64,000 nucleotides of DNA from NC2004 sp050874905 (GTDB lineage: Bacteria; Bacillota; Clostridia; Lachnospirales; Lachnospiraceae), in NCBI GenBank assembly GCA_050874905.1, contig JBNMLP010000002.1, positions 62,001 through 126,000 on the forward strand, in the 5' to 3' direction. A model generated the notes under the pieces. The model was not told the origin of the DNA. It searched no databases and saw nothing but the letters and a program-made list of their open reading frames with translations. Below are positions 1-9,051 of this stretch, piece after piece. The stretch's first letter is position 1, and each line of letters begins with the position of its first letter. The position numbers were made by a program, and so were the translations under genes.

Positions 1-3000
1 CATCGTTATTTACATATTTTAATCCGATATCGACGGCCGCTTTATCGGAGTCTGGCAGTTCGACCAGATTGATGCCGGCATAATGGAATGCCTCTGCTAA
101 AATATCAAAGTGGATCGGTGTCATCTGTGGACAGATGATCGTATAATCCTTCGCCATTTCCTTCGTAAATACAACACGGTTATACGCACTGGATACGACA
201 TGCTTTTTGATATGATGCATCTTTCGTACCTTTACCGCACTGATCAGGGAGCGGATACGGATACGGGCAGCACCTAAGTTGTTGACCTCATCGATCTTGA
301 GTACCGTATAGATACGGCCGGAATTGGTTAAAATGTCGTTGACTGCATCGGTTGTGACCGCATCCAGACCACATCCAAAGGAATTGAGCTGGATCACTTC
401 CAGATTATCCACGGTTTTGGCATAATTGGCAGCACGGTACAGACGACTGTGATACATCCACTGGTCAGATACGATCAATGGTCCGTCCAGCTTGCCAAGA
501 TGGGAGATGGAATCCTCGGACAATACGGCAATATCGTAAGAGGTGATCAGCTCCGGAATACCGTGGTTGCTCTCTGGATCAACATGATATGGACGTCCAC
601 AGAGAACGATACCGGTCTTTCCGGTTTCCTTTAAGTAAGCCAGTGCCTTTTCGCCCTCTGCCTGAATGTCTTTCCGGCAGGCATGGCTTTCCTCGTAAGC
701 GGCATCGACAGCTTCTGAGATCTCTTTCTTTGTCACGTCGTAATGCTCATGTAAGCACAGGTAAAGCTGTTCTTTTAATTTTTGTGGTGCGTCAAATGGA
801 AGGAACGGATTCATGAAATGGATGTCCTCTGCTTCCAGTTCTTCCATGTTGTTTTTAATATTTTCTGCGTAGGAGGTTACGATCGGACAGTTGTAATGCT
901 CCCATGCATCCTGCGATTCGTTCTGTTCGTATGGTACACAAGGGTAGAAGATATCCTTGATGCCTTGTTTTACCAGCCACAATACATGACCATGTGCGAG
1001 CTTTGCTGGATAACATTCGGACTCACTCGGAATGGATTCAATACCAAGCTCGTAAATCTTACGGGAGGAGATTGGGCTTAATTTCACCCGGAATCCCAGT
1101 CTCGTAAAGAAGGTGTACCAGAACGGATAGTTTTCATACATATTCAACACGCGCGGAATACCGATTTCTCCACGATATGCCATATCTGGTGCAAGCGGAG
1201 TATAGCCGAAGATCCGTTTTAATTTGTACGCATACAGATTTGGTACGTCATGCTTCTTTTTCTGTCCTCCGGCACCACGTTCGCAGCGGTTTCCGGTTAT
1301 GTACTGACGACCGCCGGTAAAGCGGTTGATCGTGAGCAGACAATTGTTTGCGCATTTTTTACAACGTGCCATCTGTGTTTCAAATTCCAGATGATTGATC
1401 TGGTCTACATTTAACATCGTAGTCTGTGTTCCCTGCTCATAACGTTCTCTGGCGATCAAAGCAGCACCGAACGCTCCCATGATACCGGCAATATCCGGAC
1501 GTACCGCGTCGCAGCCGGAAATGGTCTCAAAGCTTCTGAGAACGGCATCATTGTAGAACGTACCACCCTGTACGACGATATTTTCTCCGAGATCCTTTGG
1601 ATCGGTCAGCTTGATTACTTTTAACAGGGCATTTTTAATAACGGAATACGCAAGTCCGGCAGAAATATCTGCAACGGTAGCTCCTTCCTTTTGTGCCTGT
1701 TTTACTTTGGAATTCATAAATACCGTACAGCGGGAACCGAGATCGATCGGATTTTTGGCAAACAAAGCAACCTTGGCAAAATCCTGAATTTTATAATTCA
1801 GAGATTTGGCAAAGGTTTCAATGAAGGAACCACATCCGGAAGAACAGGCCTCATTTAACAATACGTTGTCTACGACACCATTTTTGATCTTGATACATTT
1901 CATATCCTGACCACCGATGTCTAAGATACAGTCCACATCCGGTTTAAAGAAAGCAGCAGCATAGTAGTGGGCGATCGTTTCTACCTCGCCCTCATCTAAC
2001 ATAAGCGCAGCTTTTACCAGATGCTCTCCATATCCAGTGGAGCAGCTTCTTACGATCCGCGCACTGTCCGGTAACTCCTTGAATATATCCTTTAATGCAT
2101 TTAAGGTCGTCTGCAATAAGCTGCCATTATTGTTGCTGTAAAAATCATAAAGAAGAGAGCCGTCCTCGCCGATCAGCGCAATCTTGGTCGTGGTAGATCC
2201 GGCATCAATACCTAAGAAGCAGTCACCCTCGTAAGATTTTAAATCACCACGTTTTACGGCATAGTGATTGTGTTTCTCCTGAAATTCTGCATATTCTTTC
2301 TCGCTCGCAAAAAGAGGCTGCATACGTTCTACTTCCACATCCAGCTCGATACGTTTGTCAAATTTATGGATCAGGCCAGACAGAGAAATGCTGACTTCCG
2401 GTTTGGAATTTAGGGCTGCCCCAACCGCAGCAAATAAATGCGAATGTTCCGGTGCAATGATCTCATCCTCCGTCAGATGCAGGGTGCGGATAAATGCCTC
2501 TTTCAACTCAGATAAGAAGTGCAGAGGGCCTCCCAAAAATGCCACATGTCCACGGATCGGTTTTCCACAGGCAAGTCCGGAGATTGTCTGATTCACAACC
2601 GCCTGAAAGATAGAAGCAGCAAGATTTTCCTTTGTTGCACCCTCGTTGATCAAAGGCTGGATATCCGTTTTGGCAAATACACCACAGCGGGCAGCAATCG
2701 GATGGATCGTGTCATAGGTTTTTGCATATTCATTTAATCCGGAGGCATCCGTCTGTAACAGGGAAGCCATCTGGTCGATGAAAGAACCGGTTCCACCTGC
2801 GCAGACACCGTTCATTCGCTGATCGATTCCGTTGGAGAAATAGATGATCTTGGCATCCTCACCGCCAAGTTCGATCGCAACATCCGTCTGAGGGGCATAA
2901 TCCTGCAGCGCGTCTGATACACAGACAACTTCCTGACAGAATGGCACATCCAGATGATTGGAAATGGAAAGTCCGCCGGAACCGGTAATGCTCGGAGAAA

Positions 3001-3169
3001 GCATGATGTCACCAAGCTCGTTCTGTGCTTTGATAAGCAGCTCCTTTAATGTCTCCTGAATATTGGCAAAGTGACGCTGATAATCAGAGAATAAGATCTT
3101 ATGAGATTCATCTAAGATCGCAACCTTTACGGTCGTAGATCCAATATCGATACCTAACGTATATTTCAT
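1..3169 (-). CDS. Double-headed acyl-CoA dehydratase activase (BcrA/BadF/HgdC family), C-terminus cut by window edge
   Basis: This is a large ATPase of the 2-hydroxyacyl-CoA dehydratase activator family, about 1056 residues visible and the C-terminus missing. Two ASKHA activase modules run in tandem. The first starts with GIDIGSTT at residues 6-13 and has CAGGTGSF near 125. The second starts with GIDAGSTTTK near 320 and has CSSGCGSF near 440. A cysteine motif CKKCANNC lies near 598, followed by the DUF2229-type region up to the edge. In characterised relatives the activator carries a [4Fe-4S] cluster and drives ATP-dependent electron transfer to a dehydratase. No dehydratase subunit gene is visible here, so the substrate is unknown. 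The start is the ATG at 3169, preceded by AAGAAAGTGAG. It is transcribed away from the rest of the left half of the window and has its own promoter. Confidence 0.9.
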   Translation of the reverse strand, partial: MKYTLGIDIGSTTVKVAILDESHKILFSDYQRHFANIQETLKELLIKAQNELGDIMLSPSITGSGGLSISNHLDVPFCQEVVCVSDALQDYAPQTDVAIELGGEDAKIIYFSNGIDQRMNGVCAGGTGSFIDQMASLLQTDASGLNEYAKTYDTIHPIAARCGVFAKTDIQPLINEGATKENLAASIFQAVVNQTISGLACGKPIRGHVAFLGGPLHFLSELKEAFIRTLHLTEDEIIAPEHSHLFAAVGAALNSKPEVSISLSGLIHKFDKRIELDVEVERMQPLFASEKEYAEFQEKHNHYAVKRGDLKSYEGDCFLGIDAGSTTTKIALIGEDGSLLYDFYSNNNGSLLQTTLNALKDIFKELPDSARIVRSCSTGYGEHLVKAALMLDEGEVETIAHYYAAAFFKPDVDCILDIGGQDMKCIKIKNGVVDNVLLNEACSSGCGSFIETFAKSLNYKIQDFAKVALFAKNPIDLGSRCTVFMNSKVKQAQKEGATVADISAGLAYSVIKNALLKVIKLTDPKDLGENIVVQGGTFYNDAVLRSFETISGCDAVRPDIAGIMGAFGAALIARERYEQGTQTTMLNVDQINHLEFETQMARCKKCANNCLLTINRFTGGRQYITGNRCERGAGGQKKKHDVPNLYAYKLKRIFGYTPLAPDMAYRGEIGIPRVLNMYENYPFWYTFFTRLGFRVKLSPISSRKIYELGIESIPSESECYPAKLAHGHVLWLVKQGIKDIFYPCVPYEQNESQDAWEHYNCPIVTSYAENIKNNMEELEAEDIHFMNPFLPFDAPQKLKEQLYLCLHEHYDVTKKEISEAVDAAYEESHACRKDIQAEGEKALAYLKETGKTGIVLCGRPYHVDPESNHGIPELITSYDIAVLSEDSISHLGKLDGPLIVSDQWMYHSRLYRAANYAKTVDNLEVIQLNSFGCGLDAVTTDAVNDILTNSGRIYTVLKIDEVNNLGAARIRIRSLISAVKVRKMHHIKKHVVSSAYNRVVFTKEMAKDYTIICPQMTPIHFDILAEAFHYAGINLVELPDSDKAAVDIGLKYVNND

Positions 3170-3249
3170 GGGATAAACTCACTTTCTTTACTGTAAAAAC
3201 AGGTATTTTTGCGCAGAAAATGACCATCAATCATTCTGCATATTTTCCT

Positions 3250-3278
3250 ATTATAAAGGAAACCGTAGAAAATGACAA
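3250..3278 (-). promoter_or_regulatory. Sigma-A type promoter of the activase gene
   Basis: Reading the minus strand, TTGTCA at 3278-3273 is followed after exactly 17 bases by TATAAT at 3255-3250. It lies about 80 bases upstream of the ATG at 3169. Spacing and hexamers fit a vegetative promoter. Confidence 0.7.
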
Positions 3279-3342
3279 GAAAGCAAGTATACAAACTTCC
3301 CCGGTTATTTTGTGAAAATTTCAACGGAATGCCGAAAATGTG

Positions 3343-3371
3343 GCACATGCCGGGAAAGGACGGCATACCAT
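3343..3371 (+). promoter_or_regulatory. Candidate sigma-E-like promoter of the LysM gene
   Basis: GCACATG at 3343-3349 and CATACCAT at 3364-3371 are separated by 14 bases. The established Bacillus sigma-E pattern is roughly kmATATT, 14 bases, then CATACANT. The -10 differs at one position and the -35 at two. The LysM start is 34 bases downstream. This is a pattern match only. Confidence 0.35.
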
Positions 3372-3404
3372 AGAGAGAAATCAGCTATTAGGAGTAGATA
3401 CATC

Positions 3405-3980
3405 ATGGAAGGTTTTGCAGAGTATCTTCGCGCCAAAGAGGAGCTTTTAAAACAGTATGAACAACGGGAACAGGAGAGCGTGGAAATGGAGGAGAGCAGC
3501 GAGACTGCTGCACCCGTTTCCCAGGAGGTAGAACATAATTCCAATGGGAGGATGCCGGATAGGGAACCTGCCAGCGAACCAGAGCAGACCGAACAGCCGG
3601 AAACCATGGAGCGTATAAGAACAGAGCCGATGGGAGAAGATAAATCAAAAAAACGTGCCTGCACCGGTACGATCCATGTCGTAAAACAGGGAGATACCCT
3701 TTATAAGATCGCACAGATGCATGAGCTTAAGGTGGTCGATCTGCTGCTTGCCAACCCTTATGTCAACATTTACAACCTTCAGGTGGGCAGTGAGCTTTGT
3801 ATTCCGGTAAAGAAAGTACCGCCACAGGAAGGCAGAGTACCTTATATCGTGCGGAAAGGGGACACGATCGGTAAAGTTTTGGATAAGAATCAGATCACCT
3901 TTGAGGAGCTGGTCAAGGAAAACCCATTTTTAGCAGACCTTGCGCTCACTCCGAATACGGTCATTTTTATCCGAAAATGA
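3405..3980 (+). CDS. Protein with two C-terminal LysM domains, possibly spore-associated
   Basis: The protein has 191 residues from the ATG at 3405, which has GGAG at 3391-3394. A longer reading from 3312 is possible but lacks a good ribosome site. Residues 1-80 are acidic and low-complexity (rich in E, Q, S and P). Two LysM modules follow: one near residues 88-133 with KQGDTLYKIA, and one near 141-187 with RKGDTIGKVL. LysM modules bind N-acetylglucosamine polymers in peptidoglycan or spore cortex. There is no signal peptide or membrane segment, so it probably acts in the cytoplasm or mother cell. SafA/SpoVID-like coat-cortex proteins have a related layout. The sigma-E-like promoter just upstream fits this, but a spore role is inference. 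Confidence 0.75.
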   Translation: MEGFAEYLRAKEELLKQYEQREQESVEMEESSETAAPVSQEVEHNSNGRMPDREPASEPEQTEQPETMERIRTEPMGEDKSKKRACTGTIHVVKQGDTLYKIAQMHELKVVDLLLANPYVNIYNLQVGSELCIPVKKVPPQEGRVPYIVRKGDTIGKVLDKNQITFEELVKENPFLADLALTPNTVIFIRK

Positions 3981-3993
3981 TACGCTTATCAAA

Positions 3994-4022
3994 TTGACAG
4001 ATACGCCGTTCTTATTTATAAT
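3994..4022 (+). promoter_or_regulatory. Consensus sigma-A promoter of the corA-like gene
   Basis: TTGACA at 3994-3999, a 17-base spacer, and TATAAT at 4017-4022 match the vegetative consensus at all twelve positions. The start codon is 37 bases further on. Confidence 0.9.
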
Positions 4023-4058
4023 ATATTTTGAGACAATTTTGCAAAGAAGGTGCGAAAG

Positions 4059-4994
4059 ATGATACAGATTTTCCGAACATTGGACGACGGAATACACCAG
4101 ATCAACGAAGTGCAGGAAGGCTGCTGGGTGGCACTCACACAGCCCTCTGCGACAGAGCTAAAAGAAATATCGGACAAATACAAGATAGATGTAGATCATT
4201 TGCAGGCACCTCTGGATGAGGAAGAGCGTTCCCGTATTGAAGTGGAAGATAATTATACACTGATCATTGTGGATATCCCTATGACAGAAGAGCGCAAGGG
4301 CAAAGAATATTTTGTGACGATCCCGTGTGGTATCATTATCACGGAGAATCTGATCTTTACCATTTGCCTGATCGATACACCGGTGCTCTCTGTGTTTATG
4401 GATGGACGCATCCGCAATTTCTTCACATTTAAGAAAACACGCTTTATTCTTCAGATTCTATACCGCAATGCATCCATGTACCTGCAGTATCTGCGTTATA
4501 TTGATAAAAAGAGCGAGGAAGTGGAGCAAAATCTGCATGTTTCCCAGAAAAATGAAGACTTTGTAGAGTTTTTGGAATTAGAGAAATCTCTGGTCTACTT
4601 CACGACTTCCTTACGTTCTAACGAGATCGTGTTAGAGAAGATGTTAAAGATCGAACAGATCAAAAAATACCCGGAGGATGAGGATCTGCTGGAAGATGTC
4701 ATCATCGAGAACAAGCAGGCGATCGAGATGGCAAACATTTACACCGGTATCTTAAACAGTACGATGGATGCCTATTCCAGCATTATTTCCAACAATATGA
4801 ATATTTCCATGAAATTTTTAGCGGTACTCACGATCGTGATGAGTATTCCGACGATGCTGGCAAGCTTTGCCGGTATGAATGTCAATGGCGTCCCCTACAC
4901 CAATAACCCGTACGGTTTCTGGATCATGGTGGCATGGGGCATCGGTATTGCTGTGATCGTCGGCTATATTATGCATCGCAAAAAGATGTTTTAA
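4059..4994 (+). CDS. CorA family divalent cation transporter
   Basis: This is a 311-residue inner-membrane magnesium/cobalt channel of the CorA family. A long cytoplasmic N-terminal domain rich in charged helices is followed by two C-terminal membrane segments near residues 251-271 and 285-305. The diagnostic GMN signature lies between them near residue 272 (FAGMNVNGVP). The start is the ATG at 4059. AAGAAGG at 4044-4050 is the ribosome site, and the upstream GTG at 4050 lies inside it, so that longer start is rejected. It is driven by a consensus promoter and followed after 24 bases by the rhomboid-like gene. CorA family membership is clear; which cation it carries is not readable from sequence. 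Confidence 0.92.
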   Translation: MIQIFRTLDDGIHQINEVQEGCWVALTQPSATELKEISDKYKIDVDHLQAPLDEEERSRIEVEDNYTLIIVDIPMTEERKGKEYFVTIPCGIIITENLIFTICLIDTPVLSVFMDGRIRNFFTFKKTRFILQILYRNASMYLQYLRYIDKKSEEVEQNLHVSQKNEDFVEFLELEKSLVYFTTSLRSNEIVLEKMLKIEQIKKYPEDEDLLEDVIIENKQAIEMANIYTGILNSTMDAYSSIISNNMNISMKFLAVLTIVMSIPTMLASFAGMNVNGVPYTNNPYGFWIMVAWGIGIAVIVGYIMHRKKMF

Positions 4995-5018
4995 CAAGAA
5001 AGGACGGAACATACAATT

Positions 5019-5891
5019 ATGAATAAAAAAGGAAATCTACTGAGCCGGATGGAACGGAAATGGGGCAGATATGCCATTTCCAATCTGACGATGTATATGA
5101 TCGCATTTTACGTCATCGGAATCGTGTTGGAGCTTATGTCAAATGGGACAGCCGATTCGTTCCTCTGTCTGGATATGAATGCAGTATTTCACGGACAGAT
5201 CTGGCGTCTGGTCACCTTTCTTCTGATCCCGCCAAGCCTTTCCCCGCTCGTGATCATCACGCTTTTTTTCTACGCGTCGATCGGACAAACCTTAGAGCGG
5301 ACATGGGGAACCTTTTATTATAATATCTATATCTTTTCCGGCATCATTTTTACGATCGTTGGAAATGCCATCGCTTACCTGATCACGTTGCTTGCAACCG
5401 GACAGGGAGAGATGATCGTTGGAACCAACTACTATATTTTGATGTCCATGTTTTTGGCATTTGCTTATCTGTATCCGGATATGCAGGTGCTTCTGATGTT
5501 CATTTTGCCAATCAAGGTAAAATGGATGGCTTATCTTTACTATGCGGATATGATTTACGAGATCTATGTAAATCTTCAATATGTCCGGGGCGGCTATGTG
5601 GCTGCCTGGGGAAACATTGCTTCGATCGTAATGTCATTGCTGAACTTCTTCTTGTTCTATTTTATGACAAAACACCGAACCAGTCCTTCCTTAAAACAGC
5701 GAAAGAGAAAACACGAATACCAGCAGAAAATGAAACGCGTCACGCCAAAGAGTGCTGCGATACATCGCTGCGCCGTCTGTGGTGCAACGAGCGAGGAGCA
5801 TCCGGATTGGGAGTTCCGTTTCTGTTCCAAGTGTAATGGCAACTATGAATACTGTCAGAATCACCTGTTCTCCCACGAACACGTAAAATGA
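5019..5891 (+). CDS. Rhomboid-fold membrane protein lacking the catalytic motif, with C-terminal zinc ribbon
   Basis: This 290-residue protein has about six membrane segments between residues 18 and 215. Rhomboid hallmarks are present: HGQIWRLVTF in the first loop and the ERTWG element. The catalytic GxSG is absent, replaced by a GTNYYILMSM stretch, and the catalytic histidine is not evident. This points to an inactive pseudo-rhomboid. After a basic linker (about 220-245) the tail carries CAVC and CSKC pairs plus a further Cys and His residues, which look like a zinc ribbon. It may be an adaptor or quality-control factor, but function is unknown. It lies 24 bases after corA and 32 before pyk, probably in the same transcript. 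Confidence 0.7.
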   Translation: MNKKGNLLSRMERKWGRYAISNLTMYMIAFYVIGIVLELMSNGTADSFLCLDMNAVFHGQIWRLVTFLLIPPSLSPLVIITLFFYASIGQTLERTWGTFYYNIYIFSGIIFTIVGNAIAYLITLLATGQGEMIVGTNYYILMSMFLAFAYLYPDMQVLLMFILPIKVKWMAYLYYADMIYEIYVNLQYVRGGYVAAWGNIASIVMSLLNFFLFYFMTKHRTSPSLKQRKRKHEYQQKMKRVTPKSAAIHRCAVCGATSEEHPDWEFRFCSKCNGNYEYCQNHLFSHEHVK

Positions 5892-5923
5892 TGGACTATA
5901 ATAAAACAAAGTGAGGAATATAT

Positions 5924-7339
5924 ATGAAAAAGACAAAGATCATATGTACTATGGGACCAAACACGCACGACAAAGAATGTTTAAAACAGCTTGCCTTAAA
6001 CGGTATGAACATTGCAAGATTAAATTTTTCACATGGAGAGTATGAAGAACAACTGGAAATGATCAACCTGATTAAAGACGTGCGCAGCGAGCTTGGTCTT
6101 CCAATTGCCATTCTGTTGGATACGAAAGGGCCGGAGATCCGTGTCGGTGTGTTAAAGGATGAAAAGATCACATTAACACAGGGGGCACAGGTTACCTTGA
6201 CGACCGAAGAGATCGAGGGAGATGAAACACTGATCCCGATTACATACGCCGATCTTCCAAAGGATGTAGAAAAAGGCAACCGTATTTTGATGGACGATGG
6301 ACTGTTAGAGCTTCAGGTAGATGCCACAACGGATACTACGATTTCCTGTACTGTTGTAGCAGGCGGCGCACTTTCTTCCAAGAAGGGAGTCAATGTACCG
6401 AATGTACGTGTCAATCTTCCTGCCATTACCGACAAAGACCGCGAAGACATCACATTTGGTATTGAGCATGATGTGGACTTTATTGCCGCTTCCTTTGTGC
6501 GTAACGCTGATGCGATCAACCAGATCAAGAACCTGTTAAAGGTACACCACGCCGAGGACATCAGCGTGATCGCAAAGATCGAGAACCATGAAGGTGTCCA
6601 GAATATGGACGAGATCCTGGCTGTTGCAGACGGAATCATGGTAGCCCGTGGTGATTTGGGTGTTGAGATCCCGGCACAGGAAGTACCATTTGTACAAAAA
6701 GAACTGATTCAGAAATGTAATGAAGCTTATAAGCCTGTTATTACCGCTACACAGATGCTGGATTCCATGATGCGCAACCCACGTCCGACCAGAGCAGAAG
6801 TTACCGATGTGGCCAATGCCATTTATGATGGAACAGATGCGATCATGTTGTCCGGTGAGACGGCAGTTGGTAAGTATCCGGTAGAAACCGTACGTCTGAT
6901 GTCGGAAATTGCGGAGGCAACAGAGGAGCATTTGATGTATGATGTACATATGGCAAAGAAGAAAATGAAAGCGAATCTTGATATTTCCAACGCAGTAGCA
7001 TTTTCTTCTGTGGCAACGTCACATAACGTTGAAGCAAAGTATATTTTAACGTCCAGTATTTCCGGTGATACAGCACGTCTGGTCAGCAAGTACCGTCCGA
7101 AATGTCCGATCGTCGGACTTTCCCCGATCGACCGTACCCTTCGTAAAATGCAGATCTACTGGGGCGTAATTCCGATGCGTACCAAGCATGTGGCACACAC
7201 GGACGAAATTTTAAATCTGGCAGTGGAGACAGTAAAGGATGCCAAGCTCGTGGAAAAGGGCGATGTGGTCGTTATGACAGCGGGCAGCGTTTACGGTGAG
7301 CATGCCATTACCAGTATGATGAAAGTATTTATAATCTAG
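5924..7339 (+). CDS. pyk: Pyruvate kinase
   Basis: This cytosolic glycolytic enzyme transfers phosphate from phosphoenolpyruvate to ADP, giving pyruvate and ATP. At 471 residues it matches the short form without the extra C-terminal PEP-utiliser domain found in bacilli. Visible motifs are ARLNFSHG near residue 30, LDTKGPEIR near 65, the signature region ARGDLGVEIP near 241, and TATQMLDSM near 275. The C-terminal regulatory domain begins near 350. The start has GTGAGG seven bases upstream. A gene of unknown function follows 14 bases after the stop, so the two are probably co-transcribed. Confidence 0.97.
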   Translation: MKKTKIICTMGPNTHDKECLKQLALNGMNIARLNFSHGEYEEQLEMINLIKDVRSELGLPIAILLDTKGPEIRVGVLKDEKITLTQGAQVTLTTEEIEGDETLIPITYADLPKDVEKGNRILMDDGLLELQVDATTDTTISCTVVAGGALSSKKGVNVPNVRVNLPAITDKDREDITFGIEHDVDFIAASFVRNADAINQIKNLLKVHHAEDISVIAKIENHEGVQNMDEILAVADGIMVARGDLGVEIPAQEVPFVQKELIQKCNEAYKPVITATQMLDSMMRNPRPTRAEVTDVANAIYDGTDAIMLSGETAVGKYPVETVRLMSEIAEATEEHLMYDVHMAKKKMKANLDISNAVAFSSVATSHNVEAKYILTSSISGDTARLVSKYRPKCPIVGLSPIDRTLRKMQIYWGVIPMRTKHVAHTDEILNLAVETVKDAKLVEKGDVVVMTAGSVYGEHAITSMMKVFII

Positions 7340-7353
7340 GAGAACACGATTCG

Positions 7354-8697
7354 ATGAACGAAAAGCAATTATTACATGAGATGAAAAAGAAAAAGGATAT
7401 GACACCATATCTTTCCGAATATACCAGACGCTATGCTTCCCTCTACTATAGCTATGCGTCGATCCAGCTTGCATTTTCCTACTATACTCTTTATGAGGTG
7501 ATCTCAGAGGAACGTGTAGACTGGGCAGAAGATAAGATCGATGCATTAAATGTATGTCTCGGCTTAGAGGGAGAGGAAGCGATTGAAAAGCTTACCGCGC
7601 TGCGTAATGATACTATGAAGGTGATGGATGATGTCACTGCATACACAGATCTGTTAAGTGTGTATGAGCATATTTTAAACCGGGTAGAATATCGGTTTAA
7701 AGATGTAACAGTGCCTGATCTTTCTGTGGCATCTACCAGAATGCAGCAGTTTATTTTTGCAGATAAAGACGCGATGGTAACCAACGAAAAGATCAAAGCG
7801 ATCGTTTCGGAGCTGCCGCTTCGTATGACCAAGCAGCGTTTTTATGATATTTTAACAGACAGCTTAAGCATTTATAAGGAATCCGACGAAGCCGGTGTAG
7901 AAGGATTTTTATATCAGATCCGTACGGTTGCCGGATTGCGGGAAGAATTTCCACAGATGAAGGAGTTGTCCTTTGTTTCTGAAGTGCTTGCCAAATGTCA
8001 GGAAGCAGACTTTTCTGCCATGACACAGGCAGAGTTTGAGGAACTGAGCCAGACGTTAAAGAACACTTCTGACTTCCTTGTTACAATGGTAAATGTTTAT
8101 ATGCAGATTCAGGAATGTGTGAATCATTACTATACGATGCAGCTTTGTGCGCCGTATGTAGATGAAAAGACCAGACAGGAGACTTCTTATCAGGCGTCTC
8201 ACGCGATGGTGATGGAGATCCATGACCATTTTGGTGAGGATGCTTCTATTGTATTGGATCGCTGCAATGAATATCTGGAAGCCTTAGAAGGAAAGCAGGA
8301 ATCGCTGATGGAGCGTGTCATGGGATTTGAAGCATTGTTCCCGGATGTGGAAGCTGCATTTGCAGATGATACAGCAGTCAAGGTTTTGAATCAGTGTCTG
8401 AAACTGGTTTCCTCCAGCATTTTCATTGATCTGGAATCTGATTTTAACAGTCCTGCGGCAACCTCTGCTTTTATTGAAGAAAAAACAAAGGATCTGATCG
8501 AAGAATTTCAGACATTCTTCAAGAACCATGATCAGACGGTCAACCGTGCAGTCATGAGCATGGTACTCGGTGCAGTTCCGGTATTTTTCAATAATACCGA
8601 TGAGATCATTGCCTACATTGAATATGCGTTAGAGCATTGTAATGATGAGAAGGAGCTTTGCGCCAGCCTTGATCTGATCAAAGAGATGATGGAATAA
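7354..8697 (+). CDS. Unrecognised 447-residue helical protein downstream of pyk
   Basis: I do not recognise this family. The protein is acidic and predicted mostly alpha-helical from heptad-like patterns. It has no signal peptide, membrane segment, nucleotide-binding loop or metal motif. The N-terminus is tyrosine-rich (residues 20-50 hold many Tyr), and two helical bundles appear to be joined near residue 150. The start has AGGAG eleven bases upstream, and the gene follows pyk after 14 bases. Codon use resembles the neighbours, so it appears native. A second unknown gene follows after 27 bases, and the pair may work together. Function cannot be assigned. Confidence 0.8.
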   Translation: MNEKQLLHEMKKKKDMTPYLSEYTRRYASLYYSYASIQLAFSYYTLYEVISEERVDWAEDKIDALNVCLGLEGEEAIEKLTALRNDTMKVMDDVTAYTDLLSVYEHILNRVEYRFKDVTVPDLSVASTRMQQFIFADKDAMVTNEKIKAIVSELPLRMTKQRFYDILTDSLSIYKESDEAGVEGFLYQIRTVAGLREEFPQMKELSFVSEVLAKCQEADFSAMTQAEFEELSQTLKNTSDFLVTMVNVYMQIQECVNHYYTMQLCAPYVDEKTRQETSYQASHAMVMEIHDHFGEDASIVLDRCNEYLEALEGKQESLMERVMGFEALFPDVEAAFADDTAVKVLNQCLKLVSSSIFIDLESDFNSPAATSAFIEEKTKDLIEEFQTFFKNHDQTVNRAVMSMVLGAVPVFFNNTDEIIAYIEYALEHCNDEKELCASLDLIKEMME

Positions 8698-8724
8698 CTG
8701 TCAGCATAGAAATGGGGAAGTGCT

Positions 8725-9051
8725 ATGACAATCAGTGATAAATTATATATTGGCCCCAGCTTAAAACGTCGCGAGCAGCGTGTACTCAAAAAAATTGCGC
8801 AGGGAAAGCCTGCCCTTTGTCTTTACGTGATCACCAATGCATGGAATCCAAAAGACCTTTTTGACGTATACTACTATAATGAATTGTTCCAGCGGTTTTA
8901 CCAGGTATATCGTGATCTGACCATTTATGGTGTGGCAAAAACAAAATGGGAAGCTTATGAACTGATCGAGCGCATGGTAAACGACTGCGTTGCGAAGCAG
9001 AATGATCTGGATCTCCGACGTTTCTTACAGATGCAGCAGGAGGACGTATGA
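8725..9051 (+). CDS. Unrecognised 108-residue cytoplasmic protein
   Basis: This is a small soluble protein with no membrane segment or known motif. It begins with a basic stretch (KRREQRVLKKI) followed by a hydrophobic strand (CLYVITNAW) and helical segments rich in Tyr and Phe. GGGGAAG eleven bases before the ATG serves as ribosome site. Its last codon overlaps the start of the DUF2953 gene by four bases (ATGA), which indicates translational coupling. I cannot assign a function. Confidence 0.75.
   Translation: MTISDKLYIGPSLKRREQRVLKKIAQGKPALCLYVITNAWNPKDLFDVYYYNELFQRFYQVYRDLTIYGVAKTKWEAYELIERMVNDCVAKQNDLDLRRFLQMQQEDV

Noticed and set aside
4050..4058. GTG start at 4050 for the CorA gene
   Set aside because: The GTG overlaps the AAGAAGG ribosome site that serves the ATG at 4059.
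5924..7339. Possible truncation of pyruvate kinase
   Set aside because: The 471-residue form ends normally after its C-terminal domain; only the optional extra domain of bacilli is absent.
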